From the NCBI RefSeq assembly GCF_000716675.1, contig NZ_JNXT01000101.1:1-18554 (forward strand): a DNA stretch of 18,554 nucleotides. The letters run 5' to 3'. This stretch comes from Streptomyces alboflavus. GTDB lineage: Bacteria; Actinomycetota; Actinomycetes; Streptomycetales; Streptomycetaceae. Under the pieces are notes generated by a model. It worked only from the letters and a program-made list of their open reading frames with translations, searched no databases and was not told the origin of the DNA. The position numbers and the translations under genes are program-made. Of this stretch, positions 11,771 through 18,554 are shown piece by piece. Each line of letters opens with the position of its first letter. Within the stretch, counting starts at the first letter, position 1.

Positions 11771-13193
11771 CGGTGACCGCTCGCTCTCTGTTCGTCGTGC
11801 TGGTCAGGGGGGTGCCGGTCAGAGGGGTGCCGGACAAGGTGGTGCTGGTCAGGGTGGTGCCGGTCAGGTTCGGGGCGGTCAGAGTGGTGCCGGTCAGGTT
11901 CGGGGTGGACAGGACGGCGGGGGAGGTCTCCCGTGCCCTGGTGGACAGGGTCAGGAGGATGTTCTGGGTGCCGCCCGCGAGCCGTGCGCACGCGTGGCGC
12001 AGGACGTGGCGGCGCCAGCGGCGCCACAGGTCGGCGGCCGGGGCCGGGTCGTCGGCGGCGTCGGCGCCGGACCAGGCGAACTCGGCGGCGGGCGGGTGCT
12101 GTTGCAGGGACCTGCGGGGGCGGCGCGGGCCGAGCCGGGTGCGCAGGGCCGTCAGCGGTGCGTAGTTCTCCACCACGAAGGCGCGGCCCGGCAGCGGGTC
12201 CTGCGCCGGGACCGGGCGGTGCGTCAGGTCGAGGTGGGCGGCACGCACCACGTCGGTGCCTGCGCCGTCCGTGAAGAGGCGGAACTGGGCGCCGGGGCGC
12301 GGGTTGAAGTCGAGCAGGTGGTACGTGCCGGTGCGGGCGTCCCTGCGGAAGTCCAGGTCGAACACGCCCCGGTAGCCGAGGCCCGCGAGCAGCCGCCGGA
12401 CGAGCGCCCACAGGCCCGCGTCGTGCGCCCACTCGCCGACCGCGGTGAGCCCGGCCGCGCGGGGCCGGGCCCGGCGCTTGCGGCCCGTGCCGCCGCCGAA
12501 CACCTCGCCGTCGCGGCCCACGTAGCCGTGCGCGAACCAGTCGGCGTCGGGGCCGCCGGGGACGTACTCCTGGAGCAGCAGGCGGCTGCCCGCGGCCGTG
12601 GCGCGTGCGTGCAGCGCCGCCGCCTCGCGCGGGGAGCGGACCAGGACGGCGCTGCGCAGGCCGCTGCCGCGGGGCAGCAGCCAGGGGCGGCTCCACTTCG
12701 CCACCACCGGGGTGCCCAGGTCCGTCACCGCCCCGGCCGCTTCGGCGGGCGTCGTGGGCGCGACCGTCGCCGGGTGCGCCACGCCGAGGCGGGCGCACAG
12801 CGCCGCGAGGGCGGCCTTGTCGGCGAGGCGGCCCGGCAGGCCGGGCGCGGGCCGGGGCAGCAGGTAGCGGTCGGTGAGGGCCTCGCGGACGGCGTCGACG
12901 GCGAGGGCGCCCGCGTCGTCCAGGGGGATCAGGACGGCGGGGCGGCCGACGCGGGCGGAGACGCGCAGCAGGGCGGCGCGGACGTCGTCGGGCGTGGCCG
13001 TGGGGGCGGGCGGCGGGTGCATGCGGTGGAGATGGCGGGAGCGGGCGACCGGGCTGTGTTCGTCGTCGGCGACCAGGTGCACCTCCACCCCCTCCCGGCC
13101 CAGGGAACGGACCGCGCCCAGCGTGCCGTGGTGAAAGGGATTCCGGTCGATCCGCAGTAGGACCGCGGGAACGCGTGTGTCCAGAGAATGCAA
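11763..13193 (-). CDS. ATP-grasp carboxylate-amine ligase-like protein with pentapeptide-like tail
   Basis: A 476-residue ATP-grasp enzyme. Such enzymes form amide or thioester bonds through an acyl phosphate. An N-terminal Rossmann-like region (1-115; PAVLLRIDRNPFHHGTLGAV and VEVHLVADDEHSPVARS) resembles carboxylate-amine and D-aspartate ligases. The ATP-grasp part has VVAKW (162-167, ATP-binding Lys), LLLQEYVPG (205-213) and the metal/phosphate signature LLDFNPRPG (293-301). After about residue 425 the tail is seven to eight xLTxx pentads (PNLTG, TTLTA, TTLSG, TPLTG), unrelated to the catalytic fold. TTG at 13193 was chosen because AAGG lies 6 nt upstream; the frame opens earlier, at TTG 13220. 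It is divergent from the GH26 gene and overlaps the flavoprotein. Substrates are unknown; a role in modifying a surface glycan or a small metabolite is inference. Confidence 0.9.
   Translation of the reverse strand: MHSLDTRVPAVLLRIDRNPFHHGTLGAVRSLGREGVEVHLVADDEHSPVARSRHLHRMHPPPAPTATPDDVRAALLRVSARVGRPAVLIPLDDAGALAVDAVREALTDRYLLPRPAPGLPGRLADKAALAALCARLGVAHPATVAPTTPAEAAGAVTDLGTPVVAKWSRPWLLPRGSGLRSAVLVRSPREAAALHARATAAGSRLLLQEYVPGGPDADWFAHGYVGRDGEVFGGGTGRKRRARPRAAGLTAVGEWAHDAGLWALVRRLLAGLGYRGVFDLDFRRDARTGTYHLLDFNPRPGAQFRLFTDGAGTDVVRAAHLDLTHRPVPAQDPLPGRAFVVENYAPLTALRTRLGPRRPRRSLQQHPPAAEFAWSGADAADDPAPAADLWRRWRRHVLRHACARLAGGTQNILLTLSTRARETSPAVLSTPNLTGTTLTAPNLTGTTLTSTTLSGTPLTGTPLTSTTNRERAVTDA
11797..11916. 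repeat. 15-bp minisatellite in the ATP-grasp tail
   Basis: Eight 15-bp units on the plus strand, such as GTGCCGGTCAGGTTC, with variants GTGCTGGTCAGGGTG, GTGCCGGTCAGAGGG and GGGGCGGTCAGAGTG. Units 5 and 7 are identical. Copy changes keep the reading frame and would lengthen or shorten the pentad tail. Confidence 0.9.
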
Positions 13194-13324
13194 GGTCGGC
13201 CTTACTCGTCGCTCGCCCAATGGGGCGATGTGCGGTCACGGAGGATTAAGGACTCAATTGGCGTAAAAGAAATACATATGACGGAACGTCAGTGATGTGT
13301 GTGGCCGGTGCACGAGGAGCAGTC
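13194..13324. promoter_or_regulatory. Divergent control region, ATP-grasp / GH26 genes
   Basis: 131 bp, clearly AT-richer than the genes, especially 13245-13285. It contains TGACG-GAA-CGTCA (13279-13291, perfect 5-bp arms) upstream of the GH26 gene. The GH26 ribosome-binding site GAGGAG lies at 13314-13319. No promoter could be assigned firmly. Confidence 0.5.
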
Positions 13325-14557
13325 ATGAACCCACGGCGTAGCCAACGCAGTAAACGACTGGGCCGACGCGGAAAAAGGCTTGCCCTCGTCGCGGCCGGAA
13401 TCATCGCGTCGACGGCGGTGACCGCCGTTCCCGGAAACGCCGCCGGGAAGGCGCCCACGGACGACCCGACGCCCGTACCCGCGCCCGCGCAGACCCCCGC
13501 ACCCGCGCAGAGCACCCCCGCGCCCGCCGACCCCCAGGCCCCCGCCATCGGGGCCTACCTCGACTACGGCCCTCGCGGTGTCGACCGCATGACCGAGCTG
13601 AGCAAGTGGCTCGACGGGACCGAGCTGCGGGTCGGGCACACGTACCTCCCGGGTGACCGGTGGAGCAACATCGAGGGCGCGCCGCGCTTCCTGGAGAGCT
13701 GGGCGGCCTGGCGCAAGGCCAAGGACGACCGGATGTTCGTCCTGAACGTGCCGATGCTGGAGCGCAACGAGGACCGCCTCGGCGACTGGCAGGTGCGCGC
13801 GATGCTGCGGCAGGGCGCGGCCGGGCTCTTCGACGAGCACTTCCGCGTCCTCGCGAAGCGGCTTGTCGACCTCGGGGTGCCGGACACGGTGATCGTGCTC
13901 GGCTGGGAGATGAACGGCACCACGTACACCCATCGTTGCGGTCCGGATCCGGAATCCTGGAAGACGTACTGGAAACGAATCGTCACCACGATGCGTTCGG
14001 TGCCGGGGCAGAAATTCAAGTTCGATTTCACCCCGAATCGCGGTCGGGACGCCATTCCGTGGACCGAGTGCTATCCCGGTGACGATTCCGTCGACATCAT
14101 CGGTCTCGATTCGTACGACCAGCCCAGCGGTGTGACCTTCGACCAGCAGGTGACGGAGGAGTACGGGCTCCAGCACCACGTGGATTTCGCGAAGGCCCAC
14201 AAGAAGCCCATCTCGTATCCCGAATGGGGGCTCTTCCGCAACGGCGACAACGACGAGTACATGCGCCGGATGCTGAAGTGGATGGCCGAGCACAAGCCGC
14301 TGTACAACACGGTCACGGACTACTGCCCGCACGGGGTGTGGCAGTGCAAGGACAACCCCAAGTCCACCAAGGTGTACCGCGAGGCGCTCTCCGGCCTGCC
14401 GGTGAACCCGACGCCGAAGCCGACCGAACCGACCACTCCGGTACGGCCGCCGCTCTGCTCGCCGCTGGACCTGGGCGACTGGGTCGAGTACTGGCTGGGC
14501 GGGAAGCTGTGCCTGCGGTTCGACTGGTGGGAGCGCAAGGAGCGGCCGCGCGCCTGA
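13325..14557 (+). CDS. Secreted GH26-like glycoside hydrolase
   Basis: A 410-residue exported enzyme resembling family GH26 (endo-beta-mannanases and related beta-glycanases). It has a very basic N-region (residues 2-19, many Arg/Lys), a hydrophobic signal core (about 19-36, cut near NAA at 40), a Pro/Ala/Thr linker (43-73) and a catalytic (beta/alpha)8 domain (75-355). The likely acid/base is E195 in VLGWEMNGTTYTH and the likely nucleophile E300 in ISYPEWGLF, the two GH26 glutamates at the ends of strands 4 and 7. A Pro/Thr linker (358-375) leads to a short aromatic tail with two cysteines (C378, C396). ATG at 13325 with GAGGAG 5 nt upstream. It sits among glycan-synthesis genes and probably trims or releases the surface polysaccharide. 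The exact glycan is unknown. Confidence 0.92.
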   Translation: MNPRRSQRSKRLGRRGKRLALVAAGIIASTAVTAVPGNAAGKAPTDDPTPVPAPAQTPAPAQSTPAPADPQAPAIGAYLDYGPRGVDRMTELSKWLDGTELRVGHTYLPGDRWSNIEGAPRFLESWAAWRKAKDDRMFVLNVPMLERNEDRLGDWQVRAMLRQGAAGLFDEHFRVLAKRLVDLGVPDTVIVLGWEMNGTTYTHRCGPDPESWKTYWKRIVTTMRSVPGQKFKFDFTPNRGRDAIPWTECYPGDDSVDIIGLDSYDQPSGVTFDQQVTEEYGLQHHVDFAKAHKKPISYPEWGLFRNGDNDEYMRRMLKWMAEHKPLYNTVTDYCPHGVWQCKDNPKSTKVYREALSGLPVNPTPKPTEPTTPVRPPLCSPLDLGDWVEYWLGGKLCLRFDWWERKERPRA

Positions 14558-14584
14558 GGGGGCGCGTGGGTCGCGGGGGTGGCT

Positions 14585-14635
14585 CGGCCCGGCGCGGTGG
14601 CGGAACCTTCACGGGGAAGTTCCGCCACCGGGCCG
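14585..14635. terminator. Bidirectional hairpin overlapping the acetyltransferase stop
   Basis: The inner stem GGTGGCGGAAC / GTTCCGCCACC (14596-14606, 14619-14629) is perfect over 11 bp. CGGCCC (14585-14590) and GGGCCG (14630-14635) extend it across a GGCGC bulge. It lies between convergent genes, and the TGA of the minus-strand gene (14609-14611) is in the loop. Confidence 0.75.
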
Positions 14636-15772
14636 CCCCTCACGGCCACGGCTCGCATCTGCGCGCCGCTGCTGCCGCAGTCGCCGTTCCCGGCGCACCC
14701 CGCGTGCCCAGTCCCGCGCCGCCGCCTCGCCCGCGGCGGCCGCGAGCAGCGGGGCCGTCCGCGCGTGGGCGAGCAGGAAGCGGCGGTTGGGGGCCGGGTC
14801 GGGGCGCCAGTGGTGTTTGTACGGTTCGTCGCCGCGCAGCAGGGACAGGGTGCGCGGGCGGTCACCCGCGGTGTGCCGGGTGGAGGCGTCGAGCAGCATC
14901 GTGGCCACGTCGACCTTGCGTTCGCGCAGGCGCGGGTGGGCGCCGTAGAGGTAGCCGCCCGCGACCCGCGCGGACAGCAGGGTGACGTCGGCGGCGAGGA
15001 CCTCACCGTCGACGCTGAACTCGGTGACGACGGCGTCGCCCGCCGCCACCATGGGGCGCACGGAGCGCAGCAGGTGCTCGCGGAAGCGCGGCCGGAGGTG
15101 TTCGGTCGTCACCCTGCGCCCCTGCCACTGGAGTTGGTGCAGCCTCAGCAGCGTGGCCACGGAGGTCTCCACCTCGTCGGCGGGTACGACCCGGGCGCGC
15201 ACGCCGACCGCCGTCAGCTTGCGCAGTTTGGCGCGGGCGCGCTGGGCCGTCGCCGTGGGCAGCCGCTTCAGGAGCGCGTCGACGGGCAGCGGGGGCAGTT
15301 CGAGGCAGGGGGAGTCGGTGAGTTCGCGGCGCGGGCCGCGCCACCGCTCGTACACGCTCTCGACGCAGGCGCCGGGGCGGGCCTCGCGGAAGTCGATCAG
15401 GGTGCCGCGGGCGAGCCCGCGCAGCCCCTCGGTGAGGGCGTCCGCCGCGCGCTCGCGGCCGTCGGCGGCGAGCAGCACGTCCGCGAAGTCCGAGATCGCG
15501 CCGCCGATCGGCCGCAGCGCCGGGACCGGCCGGTACGTCCGCATCAGCGGCGCCGCCGCCACCAGGTCGCCGCCGTCGCGGACGAGCAGCACCCGCAGCC
15601 GCCCGGGACGGCCGTACGACCGCCACCACGAGGTCAGCCACGCGTGGCTCTGGAACGGCGTCGCCTCCTCGCACCGCTCGTAAAGACGCCGCCAGGGCCC
15701 GGCCAGGGACGCGAACTCGGCCTCGTCCACGCAGAGTCCGGTGGTGAGCCCGGACCGGGTCGCCGTCGTCAC
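14609..15772 (-). CDS. CelD/BioF2-type GNAT acetyltransferase
   Basis: A 387-residue protein of the BioF2-like/CelD group of GNAT-fold proteins, often found with exopolysaccharide and cellulose genes. Visible hallmarks: an N-terminal segment with ATPFQSHAWLTSWWRSYG (the conserved 'F.s..W...W...fg' opening), a middle helix-rich region with RAKLRKLTAVGVRARVV, and the C-terminal GNAT core DGEVLAADVTLLSARVAGGYLYGA with LLRGDEPYKHHW, the usual 'd.G.e.yK..w' ending. Likely acyl transfer to a sugar or peptide of a surface polymer; substrate unknown. GTG at 15772 overlaps the Wzz-like stop as GTGA, so it is translationally coupled; the frame is open further upstream but that part is inside the Wzz gene. 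Last gene of the operon. Confidence 0.9.
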   Translation of the reverse strand: MTTATRSGLTTGLCVDEAEFASLAGPWRRLYERCEEATPFQSHAWLTSWWRSYGRPGRLRVLLVRDGGDLVAAAPLMRTYRPVPALRPIGGAISDFADVLLAADGRERAADALTEGLRGLARGTLIDFREARPGACVESVYERWRGPRRELTDSPCLELPPLPVDALLKRLPTATAQRARAKLRKLTAVGVRARVVPADEVETSVATLLRLHQLQWQGRRVTTEHLRPRFREHLLRSVRPMVAAGDAVVTEFSVDGEVLAADVTLLSARVAGGYLYGAHPRLRERKVDVATMLLDASTRHTAGDRPRTLSLLRGDEPYKHHWRPDPAPNRRFLLAHARTAPLLAAAAGEAAARDWARGVRRERRLRQQRRADASRGREGRPGGGTSP

Positions 15773-16578
15773 GCGCCGCCCCGGACCTCGGCGGACGCGG
15801 GCCCCGGCACGGCGCTGCCGGGCAGCGTCCTGGCGGCGGCGCGCGGGCGCACCAGGAGGCCGAGGCCGCCGAGCAGGCCGCCCGCGCACAGGCCGACCAG
15901 GGCGGTCACCGGGGCGGACAGCGAGGAGGGCGCGGTGGGCGCGACCGCGCGGGAGAACGGCAGGAGCTTGACCCGGGTGCTGTCCTTGGTGTGGGCGGCG
16001 CTCGTGGTCAGCGCGCGGGACACCGCGTTCGCGAGGGTGGCGGCGTCGCCCGGCCGGTCGGCCGACGCGGACACCGAGATCATGGGGGCGTCGGGCGAGG
16101 TCGCGACCTTGACCCGGTCCTGCAGTTCGGTGGGCGAGACGCCCGCGGCGACCTGGGCGTCCCCGAGGACGGCGAGCTGGGTGGCGACCCTGCCGTAGGC
16201 CTGCGCGAAGCCCAGGGCGGTGGCCGGGTCGGCCTTGGCGCCGGGCACGGCGACGACGTAGCTGGTGGCGGTGTACTCCGGGGTCTGGAGCAGCCCGTAC
16301 GTGCCGCCCGCGAGGGCGCCGAGGGCCGCGCAGACCGGGAGGACGGTCCAGCGGGGGAGGCGGGTGAGGGGGGCTAGGGGGGCGAGAAGGGTGCGGCGGG
16401 TGCGGAGGCGGGGCGGGGGTGAGGTGTTGGTGGTGTCCGGGGCGGTGGTGGTGGACGGGGTTTGAGCGGTCGACGTGCCGCCGGTGCCGCCCGTGCCCCC
16501 TGCCGTACCGCTGGACTTGGTGCTGGACTTGGTGCTGGACGTGGTCGTGCCCGAGGGGGCGCTCGAAGGGGCGCTCAT
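15769..16578 (-). CDS. Wzz-like chain-length-determinant membrane protein
   Basis: A 269-residue inner-membrane protein of the Wzz/polysaccharide co-polymerase type. It has a cytoplasmic Ser/Thr/Gly-rich N-terminus (1-60), a basic patch, TM1 (about 77-97), an extracytoplasmic domain (98-218) beginning TPEYTATSYVVAV, the Pro-rich motif APTAPSSLSAP (213-223) that precedes TM2 in Wzz proteins, TM2 (about 222-243) and a short basic tail. It has no tyrosine-kinase domain or Walker motif, so it is the membrane half only, and no partner kinase gene is in the window. It probably sets chain length or aids export of the polymer made by this operon. ATG at 16578 overlaps the glycosyltransferase stop (ATGA), with AGGAGG upstream. 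A 12-bp DNA repeat (16511-16546) encodes part of the N-terminus. Confidence 0.87.
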   Translation of the reverse strand: MSAPSSAPSGTTTSSTKSSTKSSGTAGGTGGTGGTSTAQTPSTTTAPDTTNTSPPPRLRTRRTLLAPLAPLTRLPRWTVLPVCAALGALAGGTYGLLQTPEYTATSYVVAVPGAKADPATALGFAQAYGRVATQLAVLGDAQVAAGVSPTELQDRVKVATSPDAPMISVSASADRPGDAATLANAVSRALTTSAAHTKDSTRVKLLPFSRAVAPTAPSSLSAPVTALVGLCAGGLLGGLGLLVRPRAAARTLPGSAVPGPASAEVRGGA

Positions 16579-17732
16579 GGGGAGTTCACCTCCTGGTTCG
16601 GGCCGGTGAGCACGGACGCGTAGACGTCCATCAGCCGACCGGCGCTGCGGGTGATGTCGTAGTGCCGCACCGCGGCGGGTGCCGTGCGCTGCGGCGGTGG
16701 TCCTGATCTGCGCAGGCCGTAGAGGACCTGCGCGAAGGAGTCGGGGTCGCTCGCGCAGTACGCGGAGTTGGTGCGCTCGTGCGCGGGCAGCCCCTCGATG
16801 GCGGGGCAGGACGCGTAGAGGACGGGAAGGCCGCAGGACAGGCCCTCCACGAGGGCGAGGCCGAACGCCTCCTCCGGGGACGGGGAGGCCAGCGTGTCCA
16901 TGGCGGAAAGCAGCGACGGCAGATGCGTGGCGGCGTGCTCCGTGCCGCCGTCGCCACCGTCCTCGTGCGTCGTCTCACCCGCGAACCGCACCCGGTCGGC
17001 GAGGCCGAGGCGCCCGGCGAGGCGGCGCAGCTCCGGCTCCTGCGGGCCCGATCCCACGAGCAGGACCCGTACGTCGGACGGGAGTTGGGCGGCGGCGCGC
17101 AGCAGGACGTCGAAGCGCTTGCCCTCGGCGAGCCGCCCCACGCCGCCGATGACGAACGCGTCCGCGGGCAGGTCGAGGCGCTCGCGCGCGGCCGCGCGCG
17201 CGGCCGCATCGAAGCGGAAGCGCTCGGCGTCGATGCCGTTGGGCACCACCCGGATGCGCTGCCAGGGCACGCCCCACCGGTTGAGGCGGGCGCCGACGGC
17301 CGGGGACACGGCGACGGTCATCCGGCCGAGCCGCTCCCCGGCGAGGTACAGGGCGCGCACGCCGGACGTCAGCGGGCGCCCCTCCATCTGCGAGTCGCCC
17401 AGGGAGTGTTCGGTGGCCACGACCGCGCGCACCCCGGCGACGCGGGCCGCGATCCTGCCGTACAGGCAGGCGCGGTAGAGGTGGGTGTGGACGACGTCGT
17501 AGCGGCCCGCGCGGATCAGCTTGACCAGGCGGGGCAGGGCGGCGAGGTCCCGGTTGCCCGCCATGTCCAGGTCGGTGACGCGGGTGCCGTCGGCGGTGAT
17601 GCCGCGGGCGACGCTGCCCGCGTTGGTGAGGGTCAGGACGTCGCAGGTGGCCGGTACGTGGCGGAGCAGCAGGCGCAGTTGCTGCTCGGCGCCGCCCATG
17701 CCGAGCCCGGTGATGATGTGCAGGACCCTCAT
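16575..17732 (-). CDS. GT4-family glycosyltransferase
   Basis: A 385-residue retaining GT-B glycosyltransferase of family GT4. The N-terminal acceptor domain starts MRVLHIITGLGMGGAEQQLR, with the typical GGAE loop. VRVVPNGID (161-168) marks the interdomain linker, and the donor domain holds GGVGRLAEGKRFDVL (197-210) and the E-x7-E signature SPEEAFGLALVEG (E288 and E296), which binds the nucleotide-sugar. Cytoplasmic or membrane-associated. It presumably adds a sugar to a lipid-linked precursor of the polymer handled by the neighbouring Wzz-like protein; which sugar cannot be told. ATG at 17732 overlaps the deacetylase stop by 4 nt (ATGA), and its own stop overlaps the Wzz-like start by 4 nt. 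Confidence 0.95.
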   Translation of the reverse strand: MRVLHIITGLGMGGAEQQLRLLLRHVPATCDVLTLTNAGSVARGITADGTRVTDLDMAGNRDLAALPRLVKLIRAGRYDVVHTHLYRACLYGRIAARVAGVRAVVATEHSLGDSQMEGRPLTSGVRALYLAGERLGRMTVAVSPAVGARLNRWGVPWQRIRVVPNGIDAERFRFDAAARAAARERLDLPADAFVIGGVGRLAEGKRFDVLLRAAAQLPSDVRVLLVGSGPQEPELRRLAGRLGLADRVRFAGETTHEDGGDGGTEHAATHLPSLLSAMDTLASPSPEEAFGLALVEGLSCGLPVLYASCPAIEGLPAHERTNSAYCASDPDSFAQVLYGLRRSGPPPQRTAPAAVRHYDITRSAGRLMDVYASVLTGPNQEVNSP

Positions 17733-18554
17733 GCGGTCACCGCCGCCGCGAGCGGGGTGTGGTCCGGGCGCAGGGTGCGGCCGCGCGCCCCGCCGGTGGC
17801 CTGCTTCAGGCGCAGCCGCAGGGCGGTGTCGCGCTGCCCGACGTGGATGCGGGGCAGGGCGAGCGGTCCGGTGAGGTCGCCGGGGGCGATGGCGCAGGCG
17901 TACGCGTACCCGGCGGCGCGCACGGCGGCCAGGACGCGGGGGTCCGCGTGGCCGTACGGGTAGCAGAATCCGCCGACGTCACGTCCCGTCAGGTCGGCCA
18001 CGGCGGACCGGCTGTCCGCGACCTCACGGCGCAGGGTCCGGTCGTCGGCCCGCGTGAGGTCGACGTGCGTCAGGCCGTGCGAGGCGACCTCCATGCCCTG
18101 CTCGGCGGCGCTGCGGATGCCGTCGGCGTCGAGCAGGGGCTTGCGGGGGCCCAGCGGGTCCCAGGCGTTGTCGCCGCCGAGACGGCCCGGCAGCACGAAG
18201 ACGGTGGCGGTGCAGGCGTGGCGGTGCAGCAGGGGCACGGCGTGGTCGAGGAAGTCGGCGTAGCCGTCGTCGAAGGTCAGCCCCACGAGGCCGTGGCCCT
18301 GTCCCCGGCGGCACGCCTCCAGGAGCCGGTCCATGGACACGCCGCGCAGGCCGCGGCGGGCCAGCCAGGTGAGCTGGGCGTCCAGGCGGTCGGGGGAGAC
18401 GGTGATGTTGTACGGGTCTTCGGTGGGGTCGGCCACGGAGTGGTACATGGCGATCCAGCTCGCGGGTCGCTTTTCGCTCGCGGGGCGCGTTGGGCGGCGT
18501 GCGGGGGGCCCGGGGGGTGGGGCGGGTTGGGTGCCCGGGTGCGGGGCCGTGGGG
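17729..18554 (-). CDS. Polysaccharide deacetylase (NodB/CE4), 5' end uncertain or outside
   Basis: A CE4-family polysaccharide deacetylase that removes N- or O-acetyl groups from glycans. Counting from the ATG at 18448 (239 residues), it has the opening MYHSV, motif 1 TFDDGY (58-63, metal-binding Asp), motif 2 SHGLTH (123-128, two metal-binding His) and motif 3 CYPYG (162-166). Homologues usually have residues before MYHSV; the frame upstream is open to the window edge (...PASWIAMYHSV), has no start codon there, and the ATG at 18448 has no good ribosome-binding site. The true start is therefore probably outside the window, and the feature is drawn to the edge. No signal peptide is visible in the part seen. 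It is followed by the GT4 gene with a 4-nt overlap: first visible gene of the glycan operon. Confidence 0.88.
   Translation of the reverse strand, partial: PTAPHPGTQPAPPPGPPARRPTRPASEKRPASWIAMYHSVADPTEDPYNITVSPDRLDAQLTWLARRGLRGVSMDRLLEACRRGQGHGLVGLTFDDGYADFLDHAVPLLHRHACTATVFVLPGRLGGDNAWDPLGPRKPLLDADGIRSAAEQGMEVASHGLTHVDLTRADDRTLRREVADSRSAVADLTGRDVGGFCYPYGHADPRVLAAVRAAGYAYACAIAPGDLTGPLALPRIHVGQRDTALRLRLKQATGGARGRTLRPDHTPLAAAVTA

Noticed and set aside
11755..13239. 494-codon minus-strand ORF in another frame of the ATP-grasp gene
   Set aside because: Arg/Pro/Gly-rich shadow; the ATP-grasp frame has conserved motifs and better codon use.

Overview
The window is high-GC actinobacterial DNA, almost certainly Streptomyces. 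Codons strongly favour G or C at the third position, most intergenic terminators are GC-rich hairpins with little or no U-tract, and three rodlin genes plus two chaplin genes are present. Rodlins and chaplins form the hydrophobic sheath of Streptomyces aerial hyphae and spores. No insertion sequence, integrase, phage gene or CRISPR array was seen.

Left part (1-2430): a Ser/Thr protein kinase that runs off the left edge, preceded in the same direction by an XRE-type DNA-binding protein gene. A divergent tRNA-Ala(TGC) follows, with a candidate promoter and a textbook terminator, and then a possible 25-residue membrane microprotein. The HTH/kinase/tRNA-Ala layout looks like core chromosome.

Middle-left (2500-6910): a tandem-GNAT acetyltransferase and a VOC-fold protein (minus strand), a 0.5-kb repeat-rich gap with a possible gene remnant, a TetR regulator with two operator-like sites just upstream, and a WHG-type TetR regulator divergent from an NAD(P)-binding oxidoreductase. 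This is ordinary accessory and regulatory content.

Centre (6950-10410): the surface-sheath locus. Three rodlins (two minus, one plus) are followed by a short secreted chaplin and a long two-domain chaplin with an LAETG sortase signal. All three rodlins have the same promoter-like element, roughly (C/A)GNAAC-N16-AGTTG(A/C), 45-50 nt before the start codon. This resembles the sigma-BldN promoter as I recall it. The 346-bp divergent rodlin control region also holds three phased 11-bp repeats and a 9+9 bp inverted repeat. The rodlin coding regions share long identical stretches in a mosaic pattern that suggests gene conversion.

Right part (10450-18554): genes for a cell-surface or extracellular glycan. 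An ATP-grasp ligase overlaps a flavin-dependent oxidoreductase gene; a secreted GH26-type glycosidase diverges from them. A tightly coupled minus-strand operon (polysaccharide deacetylase, GT4 glycosyltransferase, Wzz-like protein, CelD/BioF2-type acetyltransferase) has 4-nt ATGA/GTGA overlaps at every junction. The simplest reading is a surface-assembly neighbourhood: amyloid proteins coating the aerial hypha beside enzymes that make, modify or trim a glycan they might contact. That functional link is inferred from gene order.

A recurring theme is 15-bp minisatellites: in the kinase tail, across the stop codon of the NAD(P)-binding gene, and in the ATP-grasp tail, where they encode pentapeptide-like repeats.
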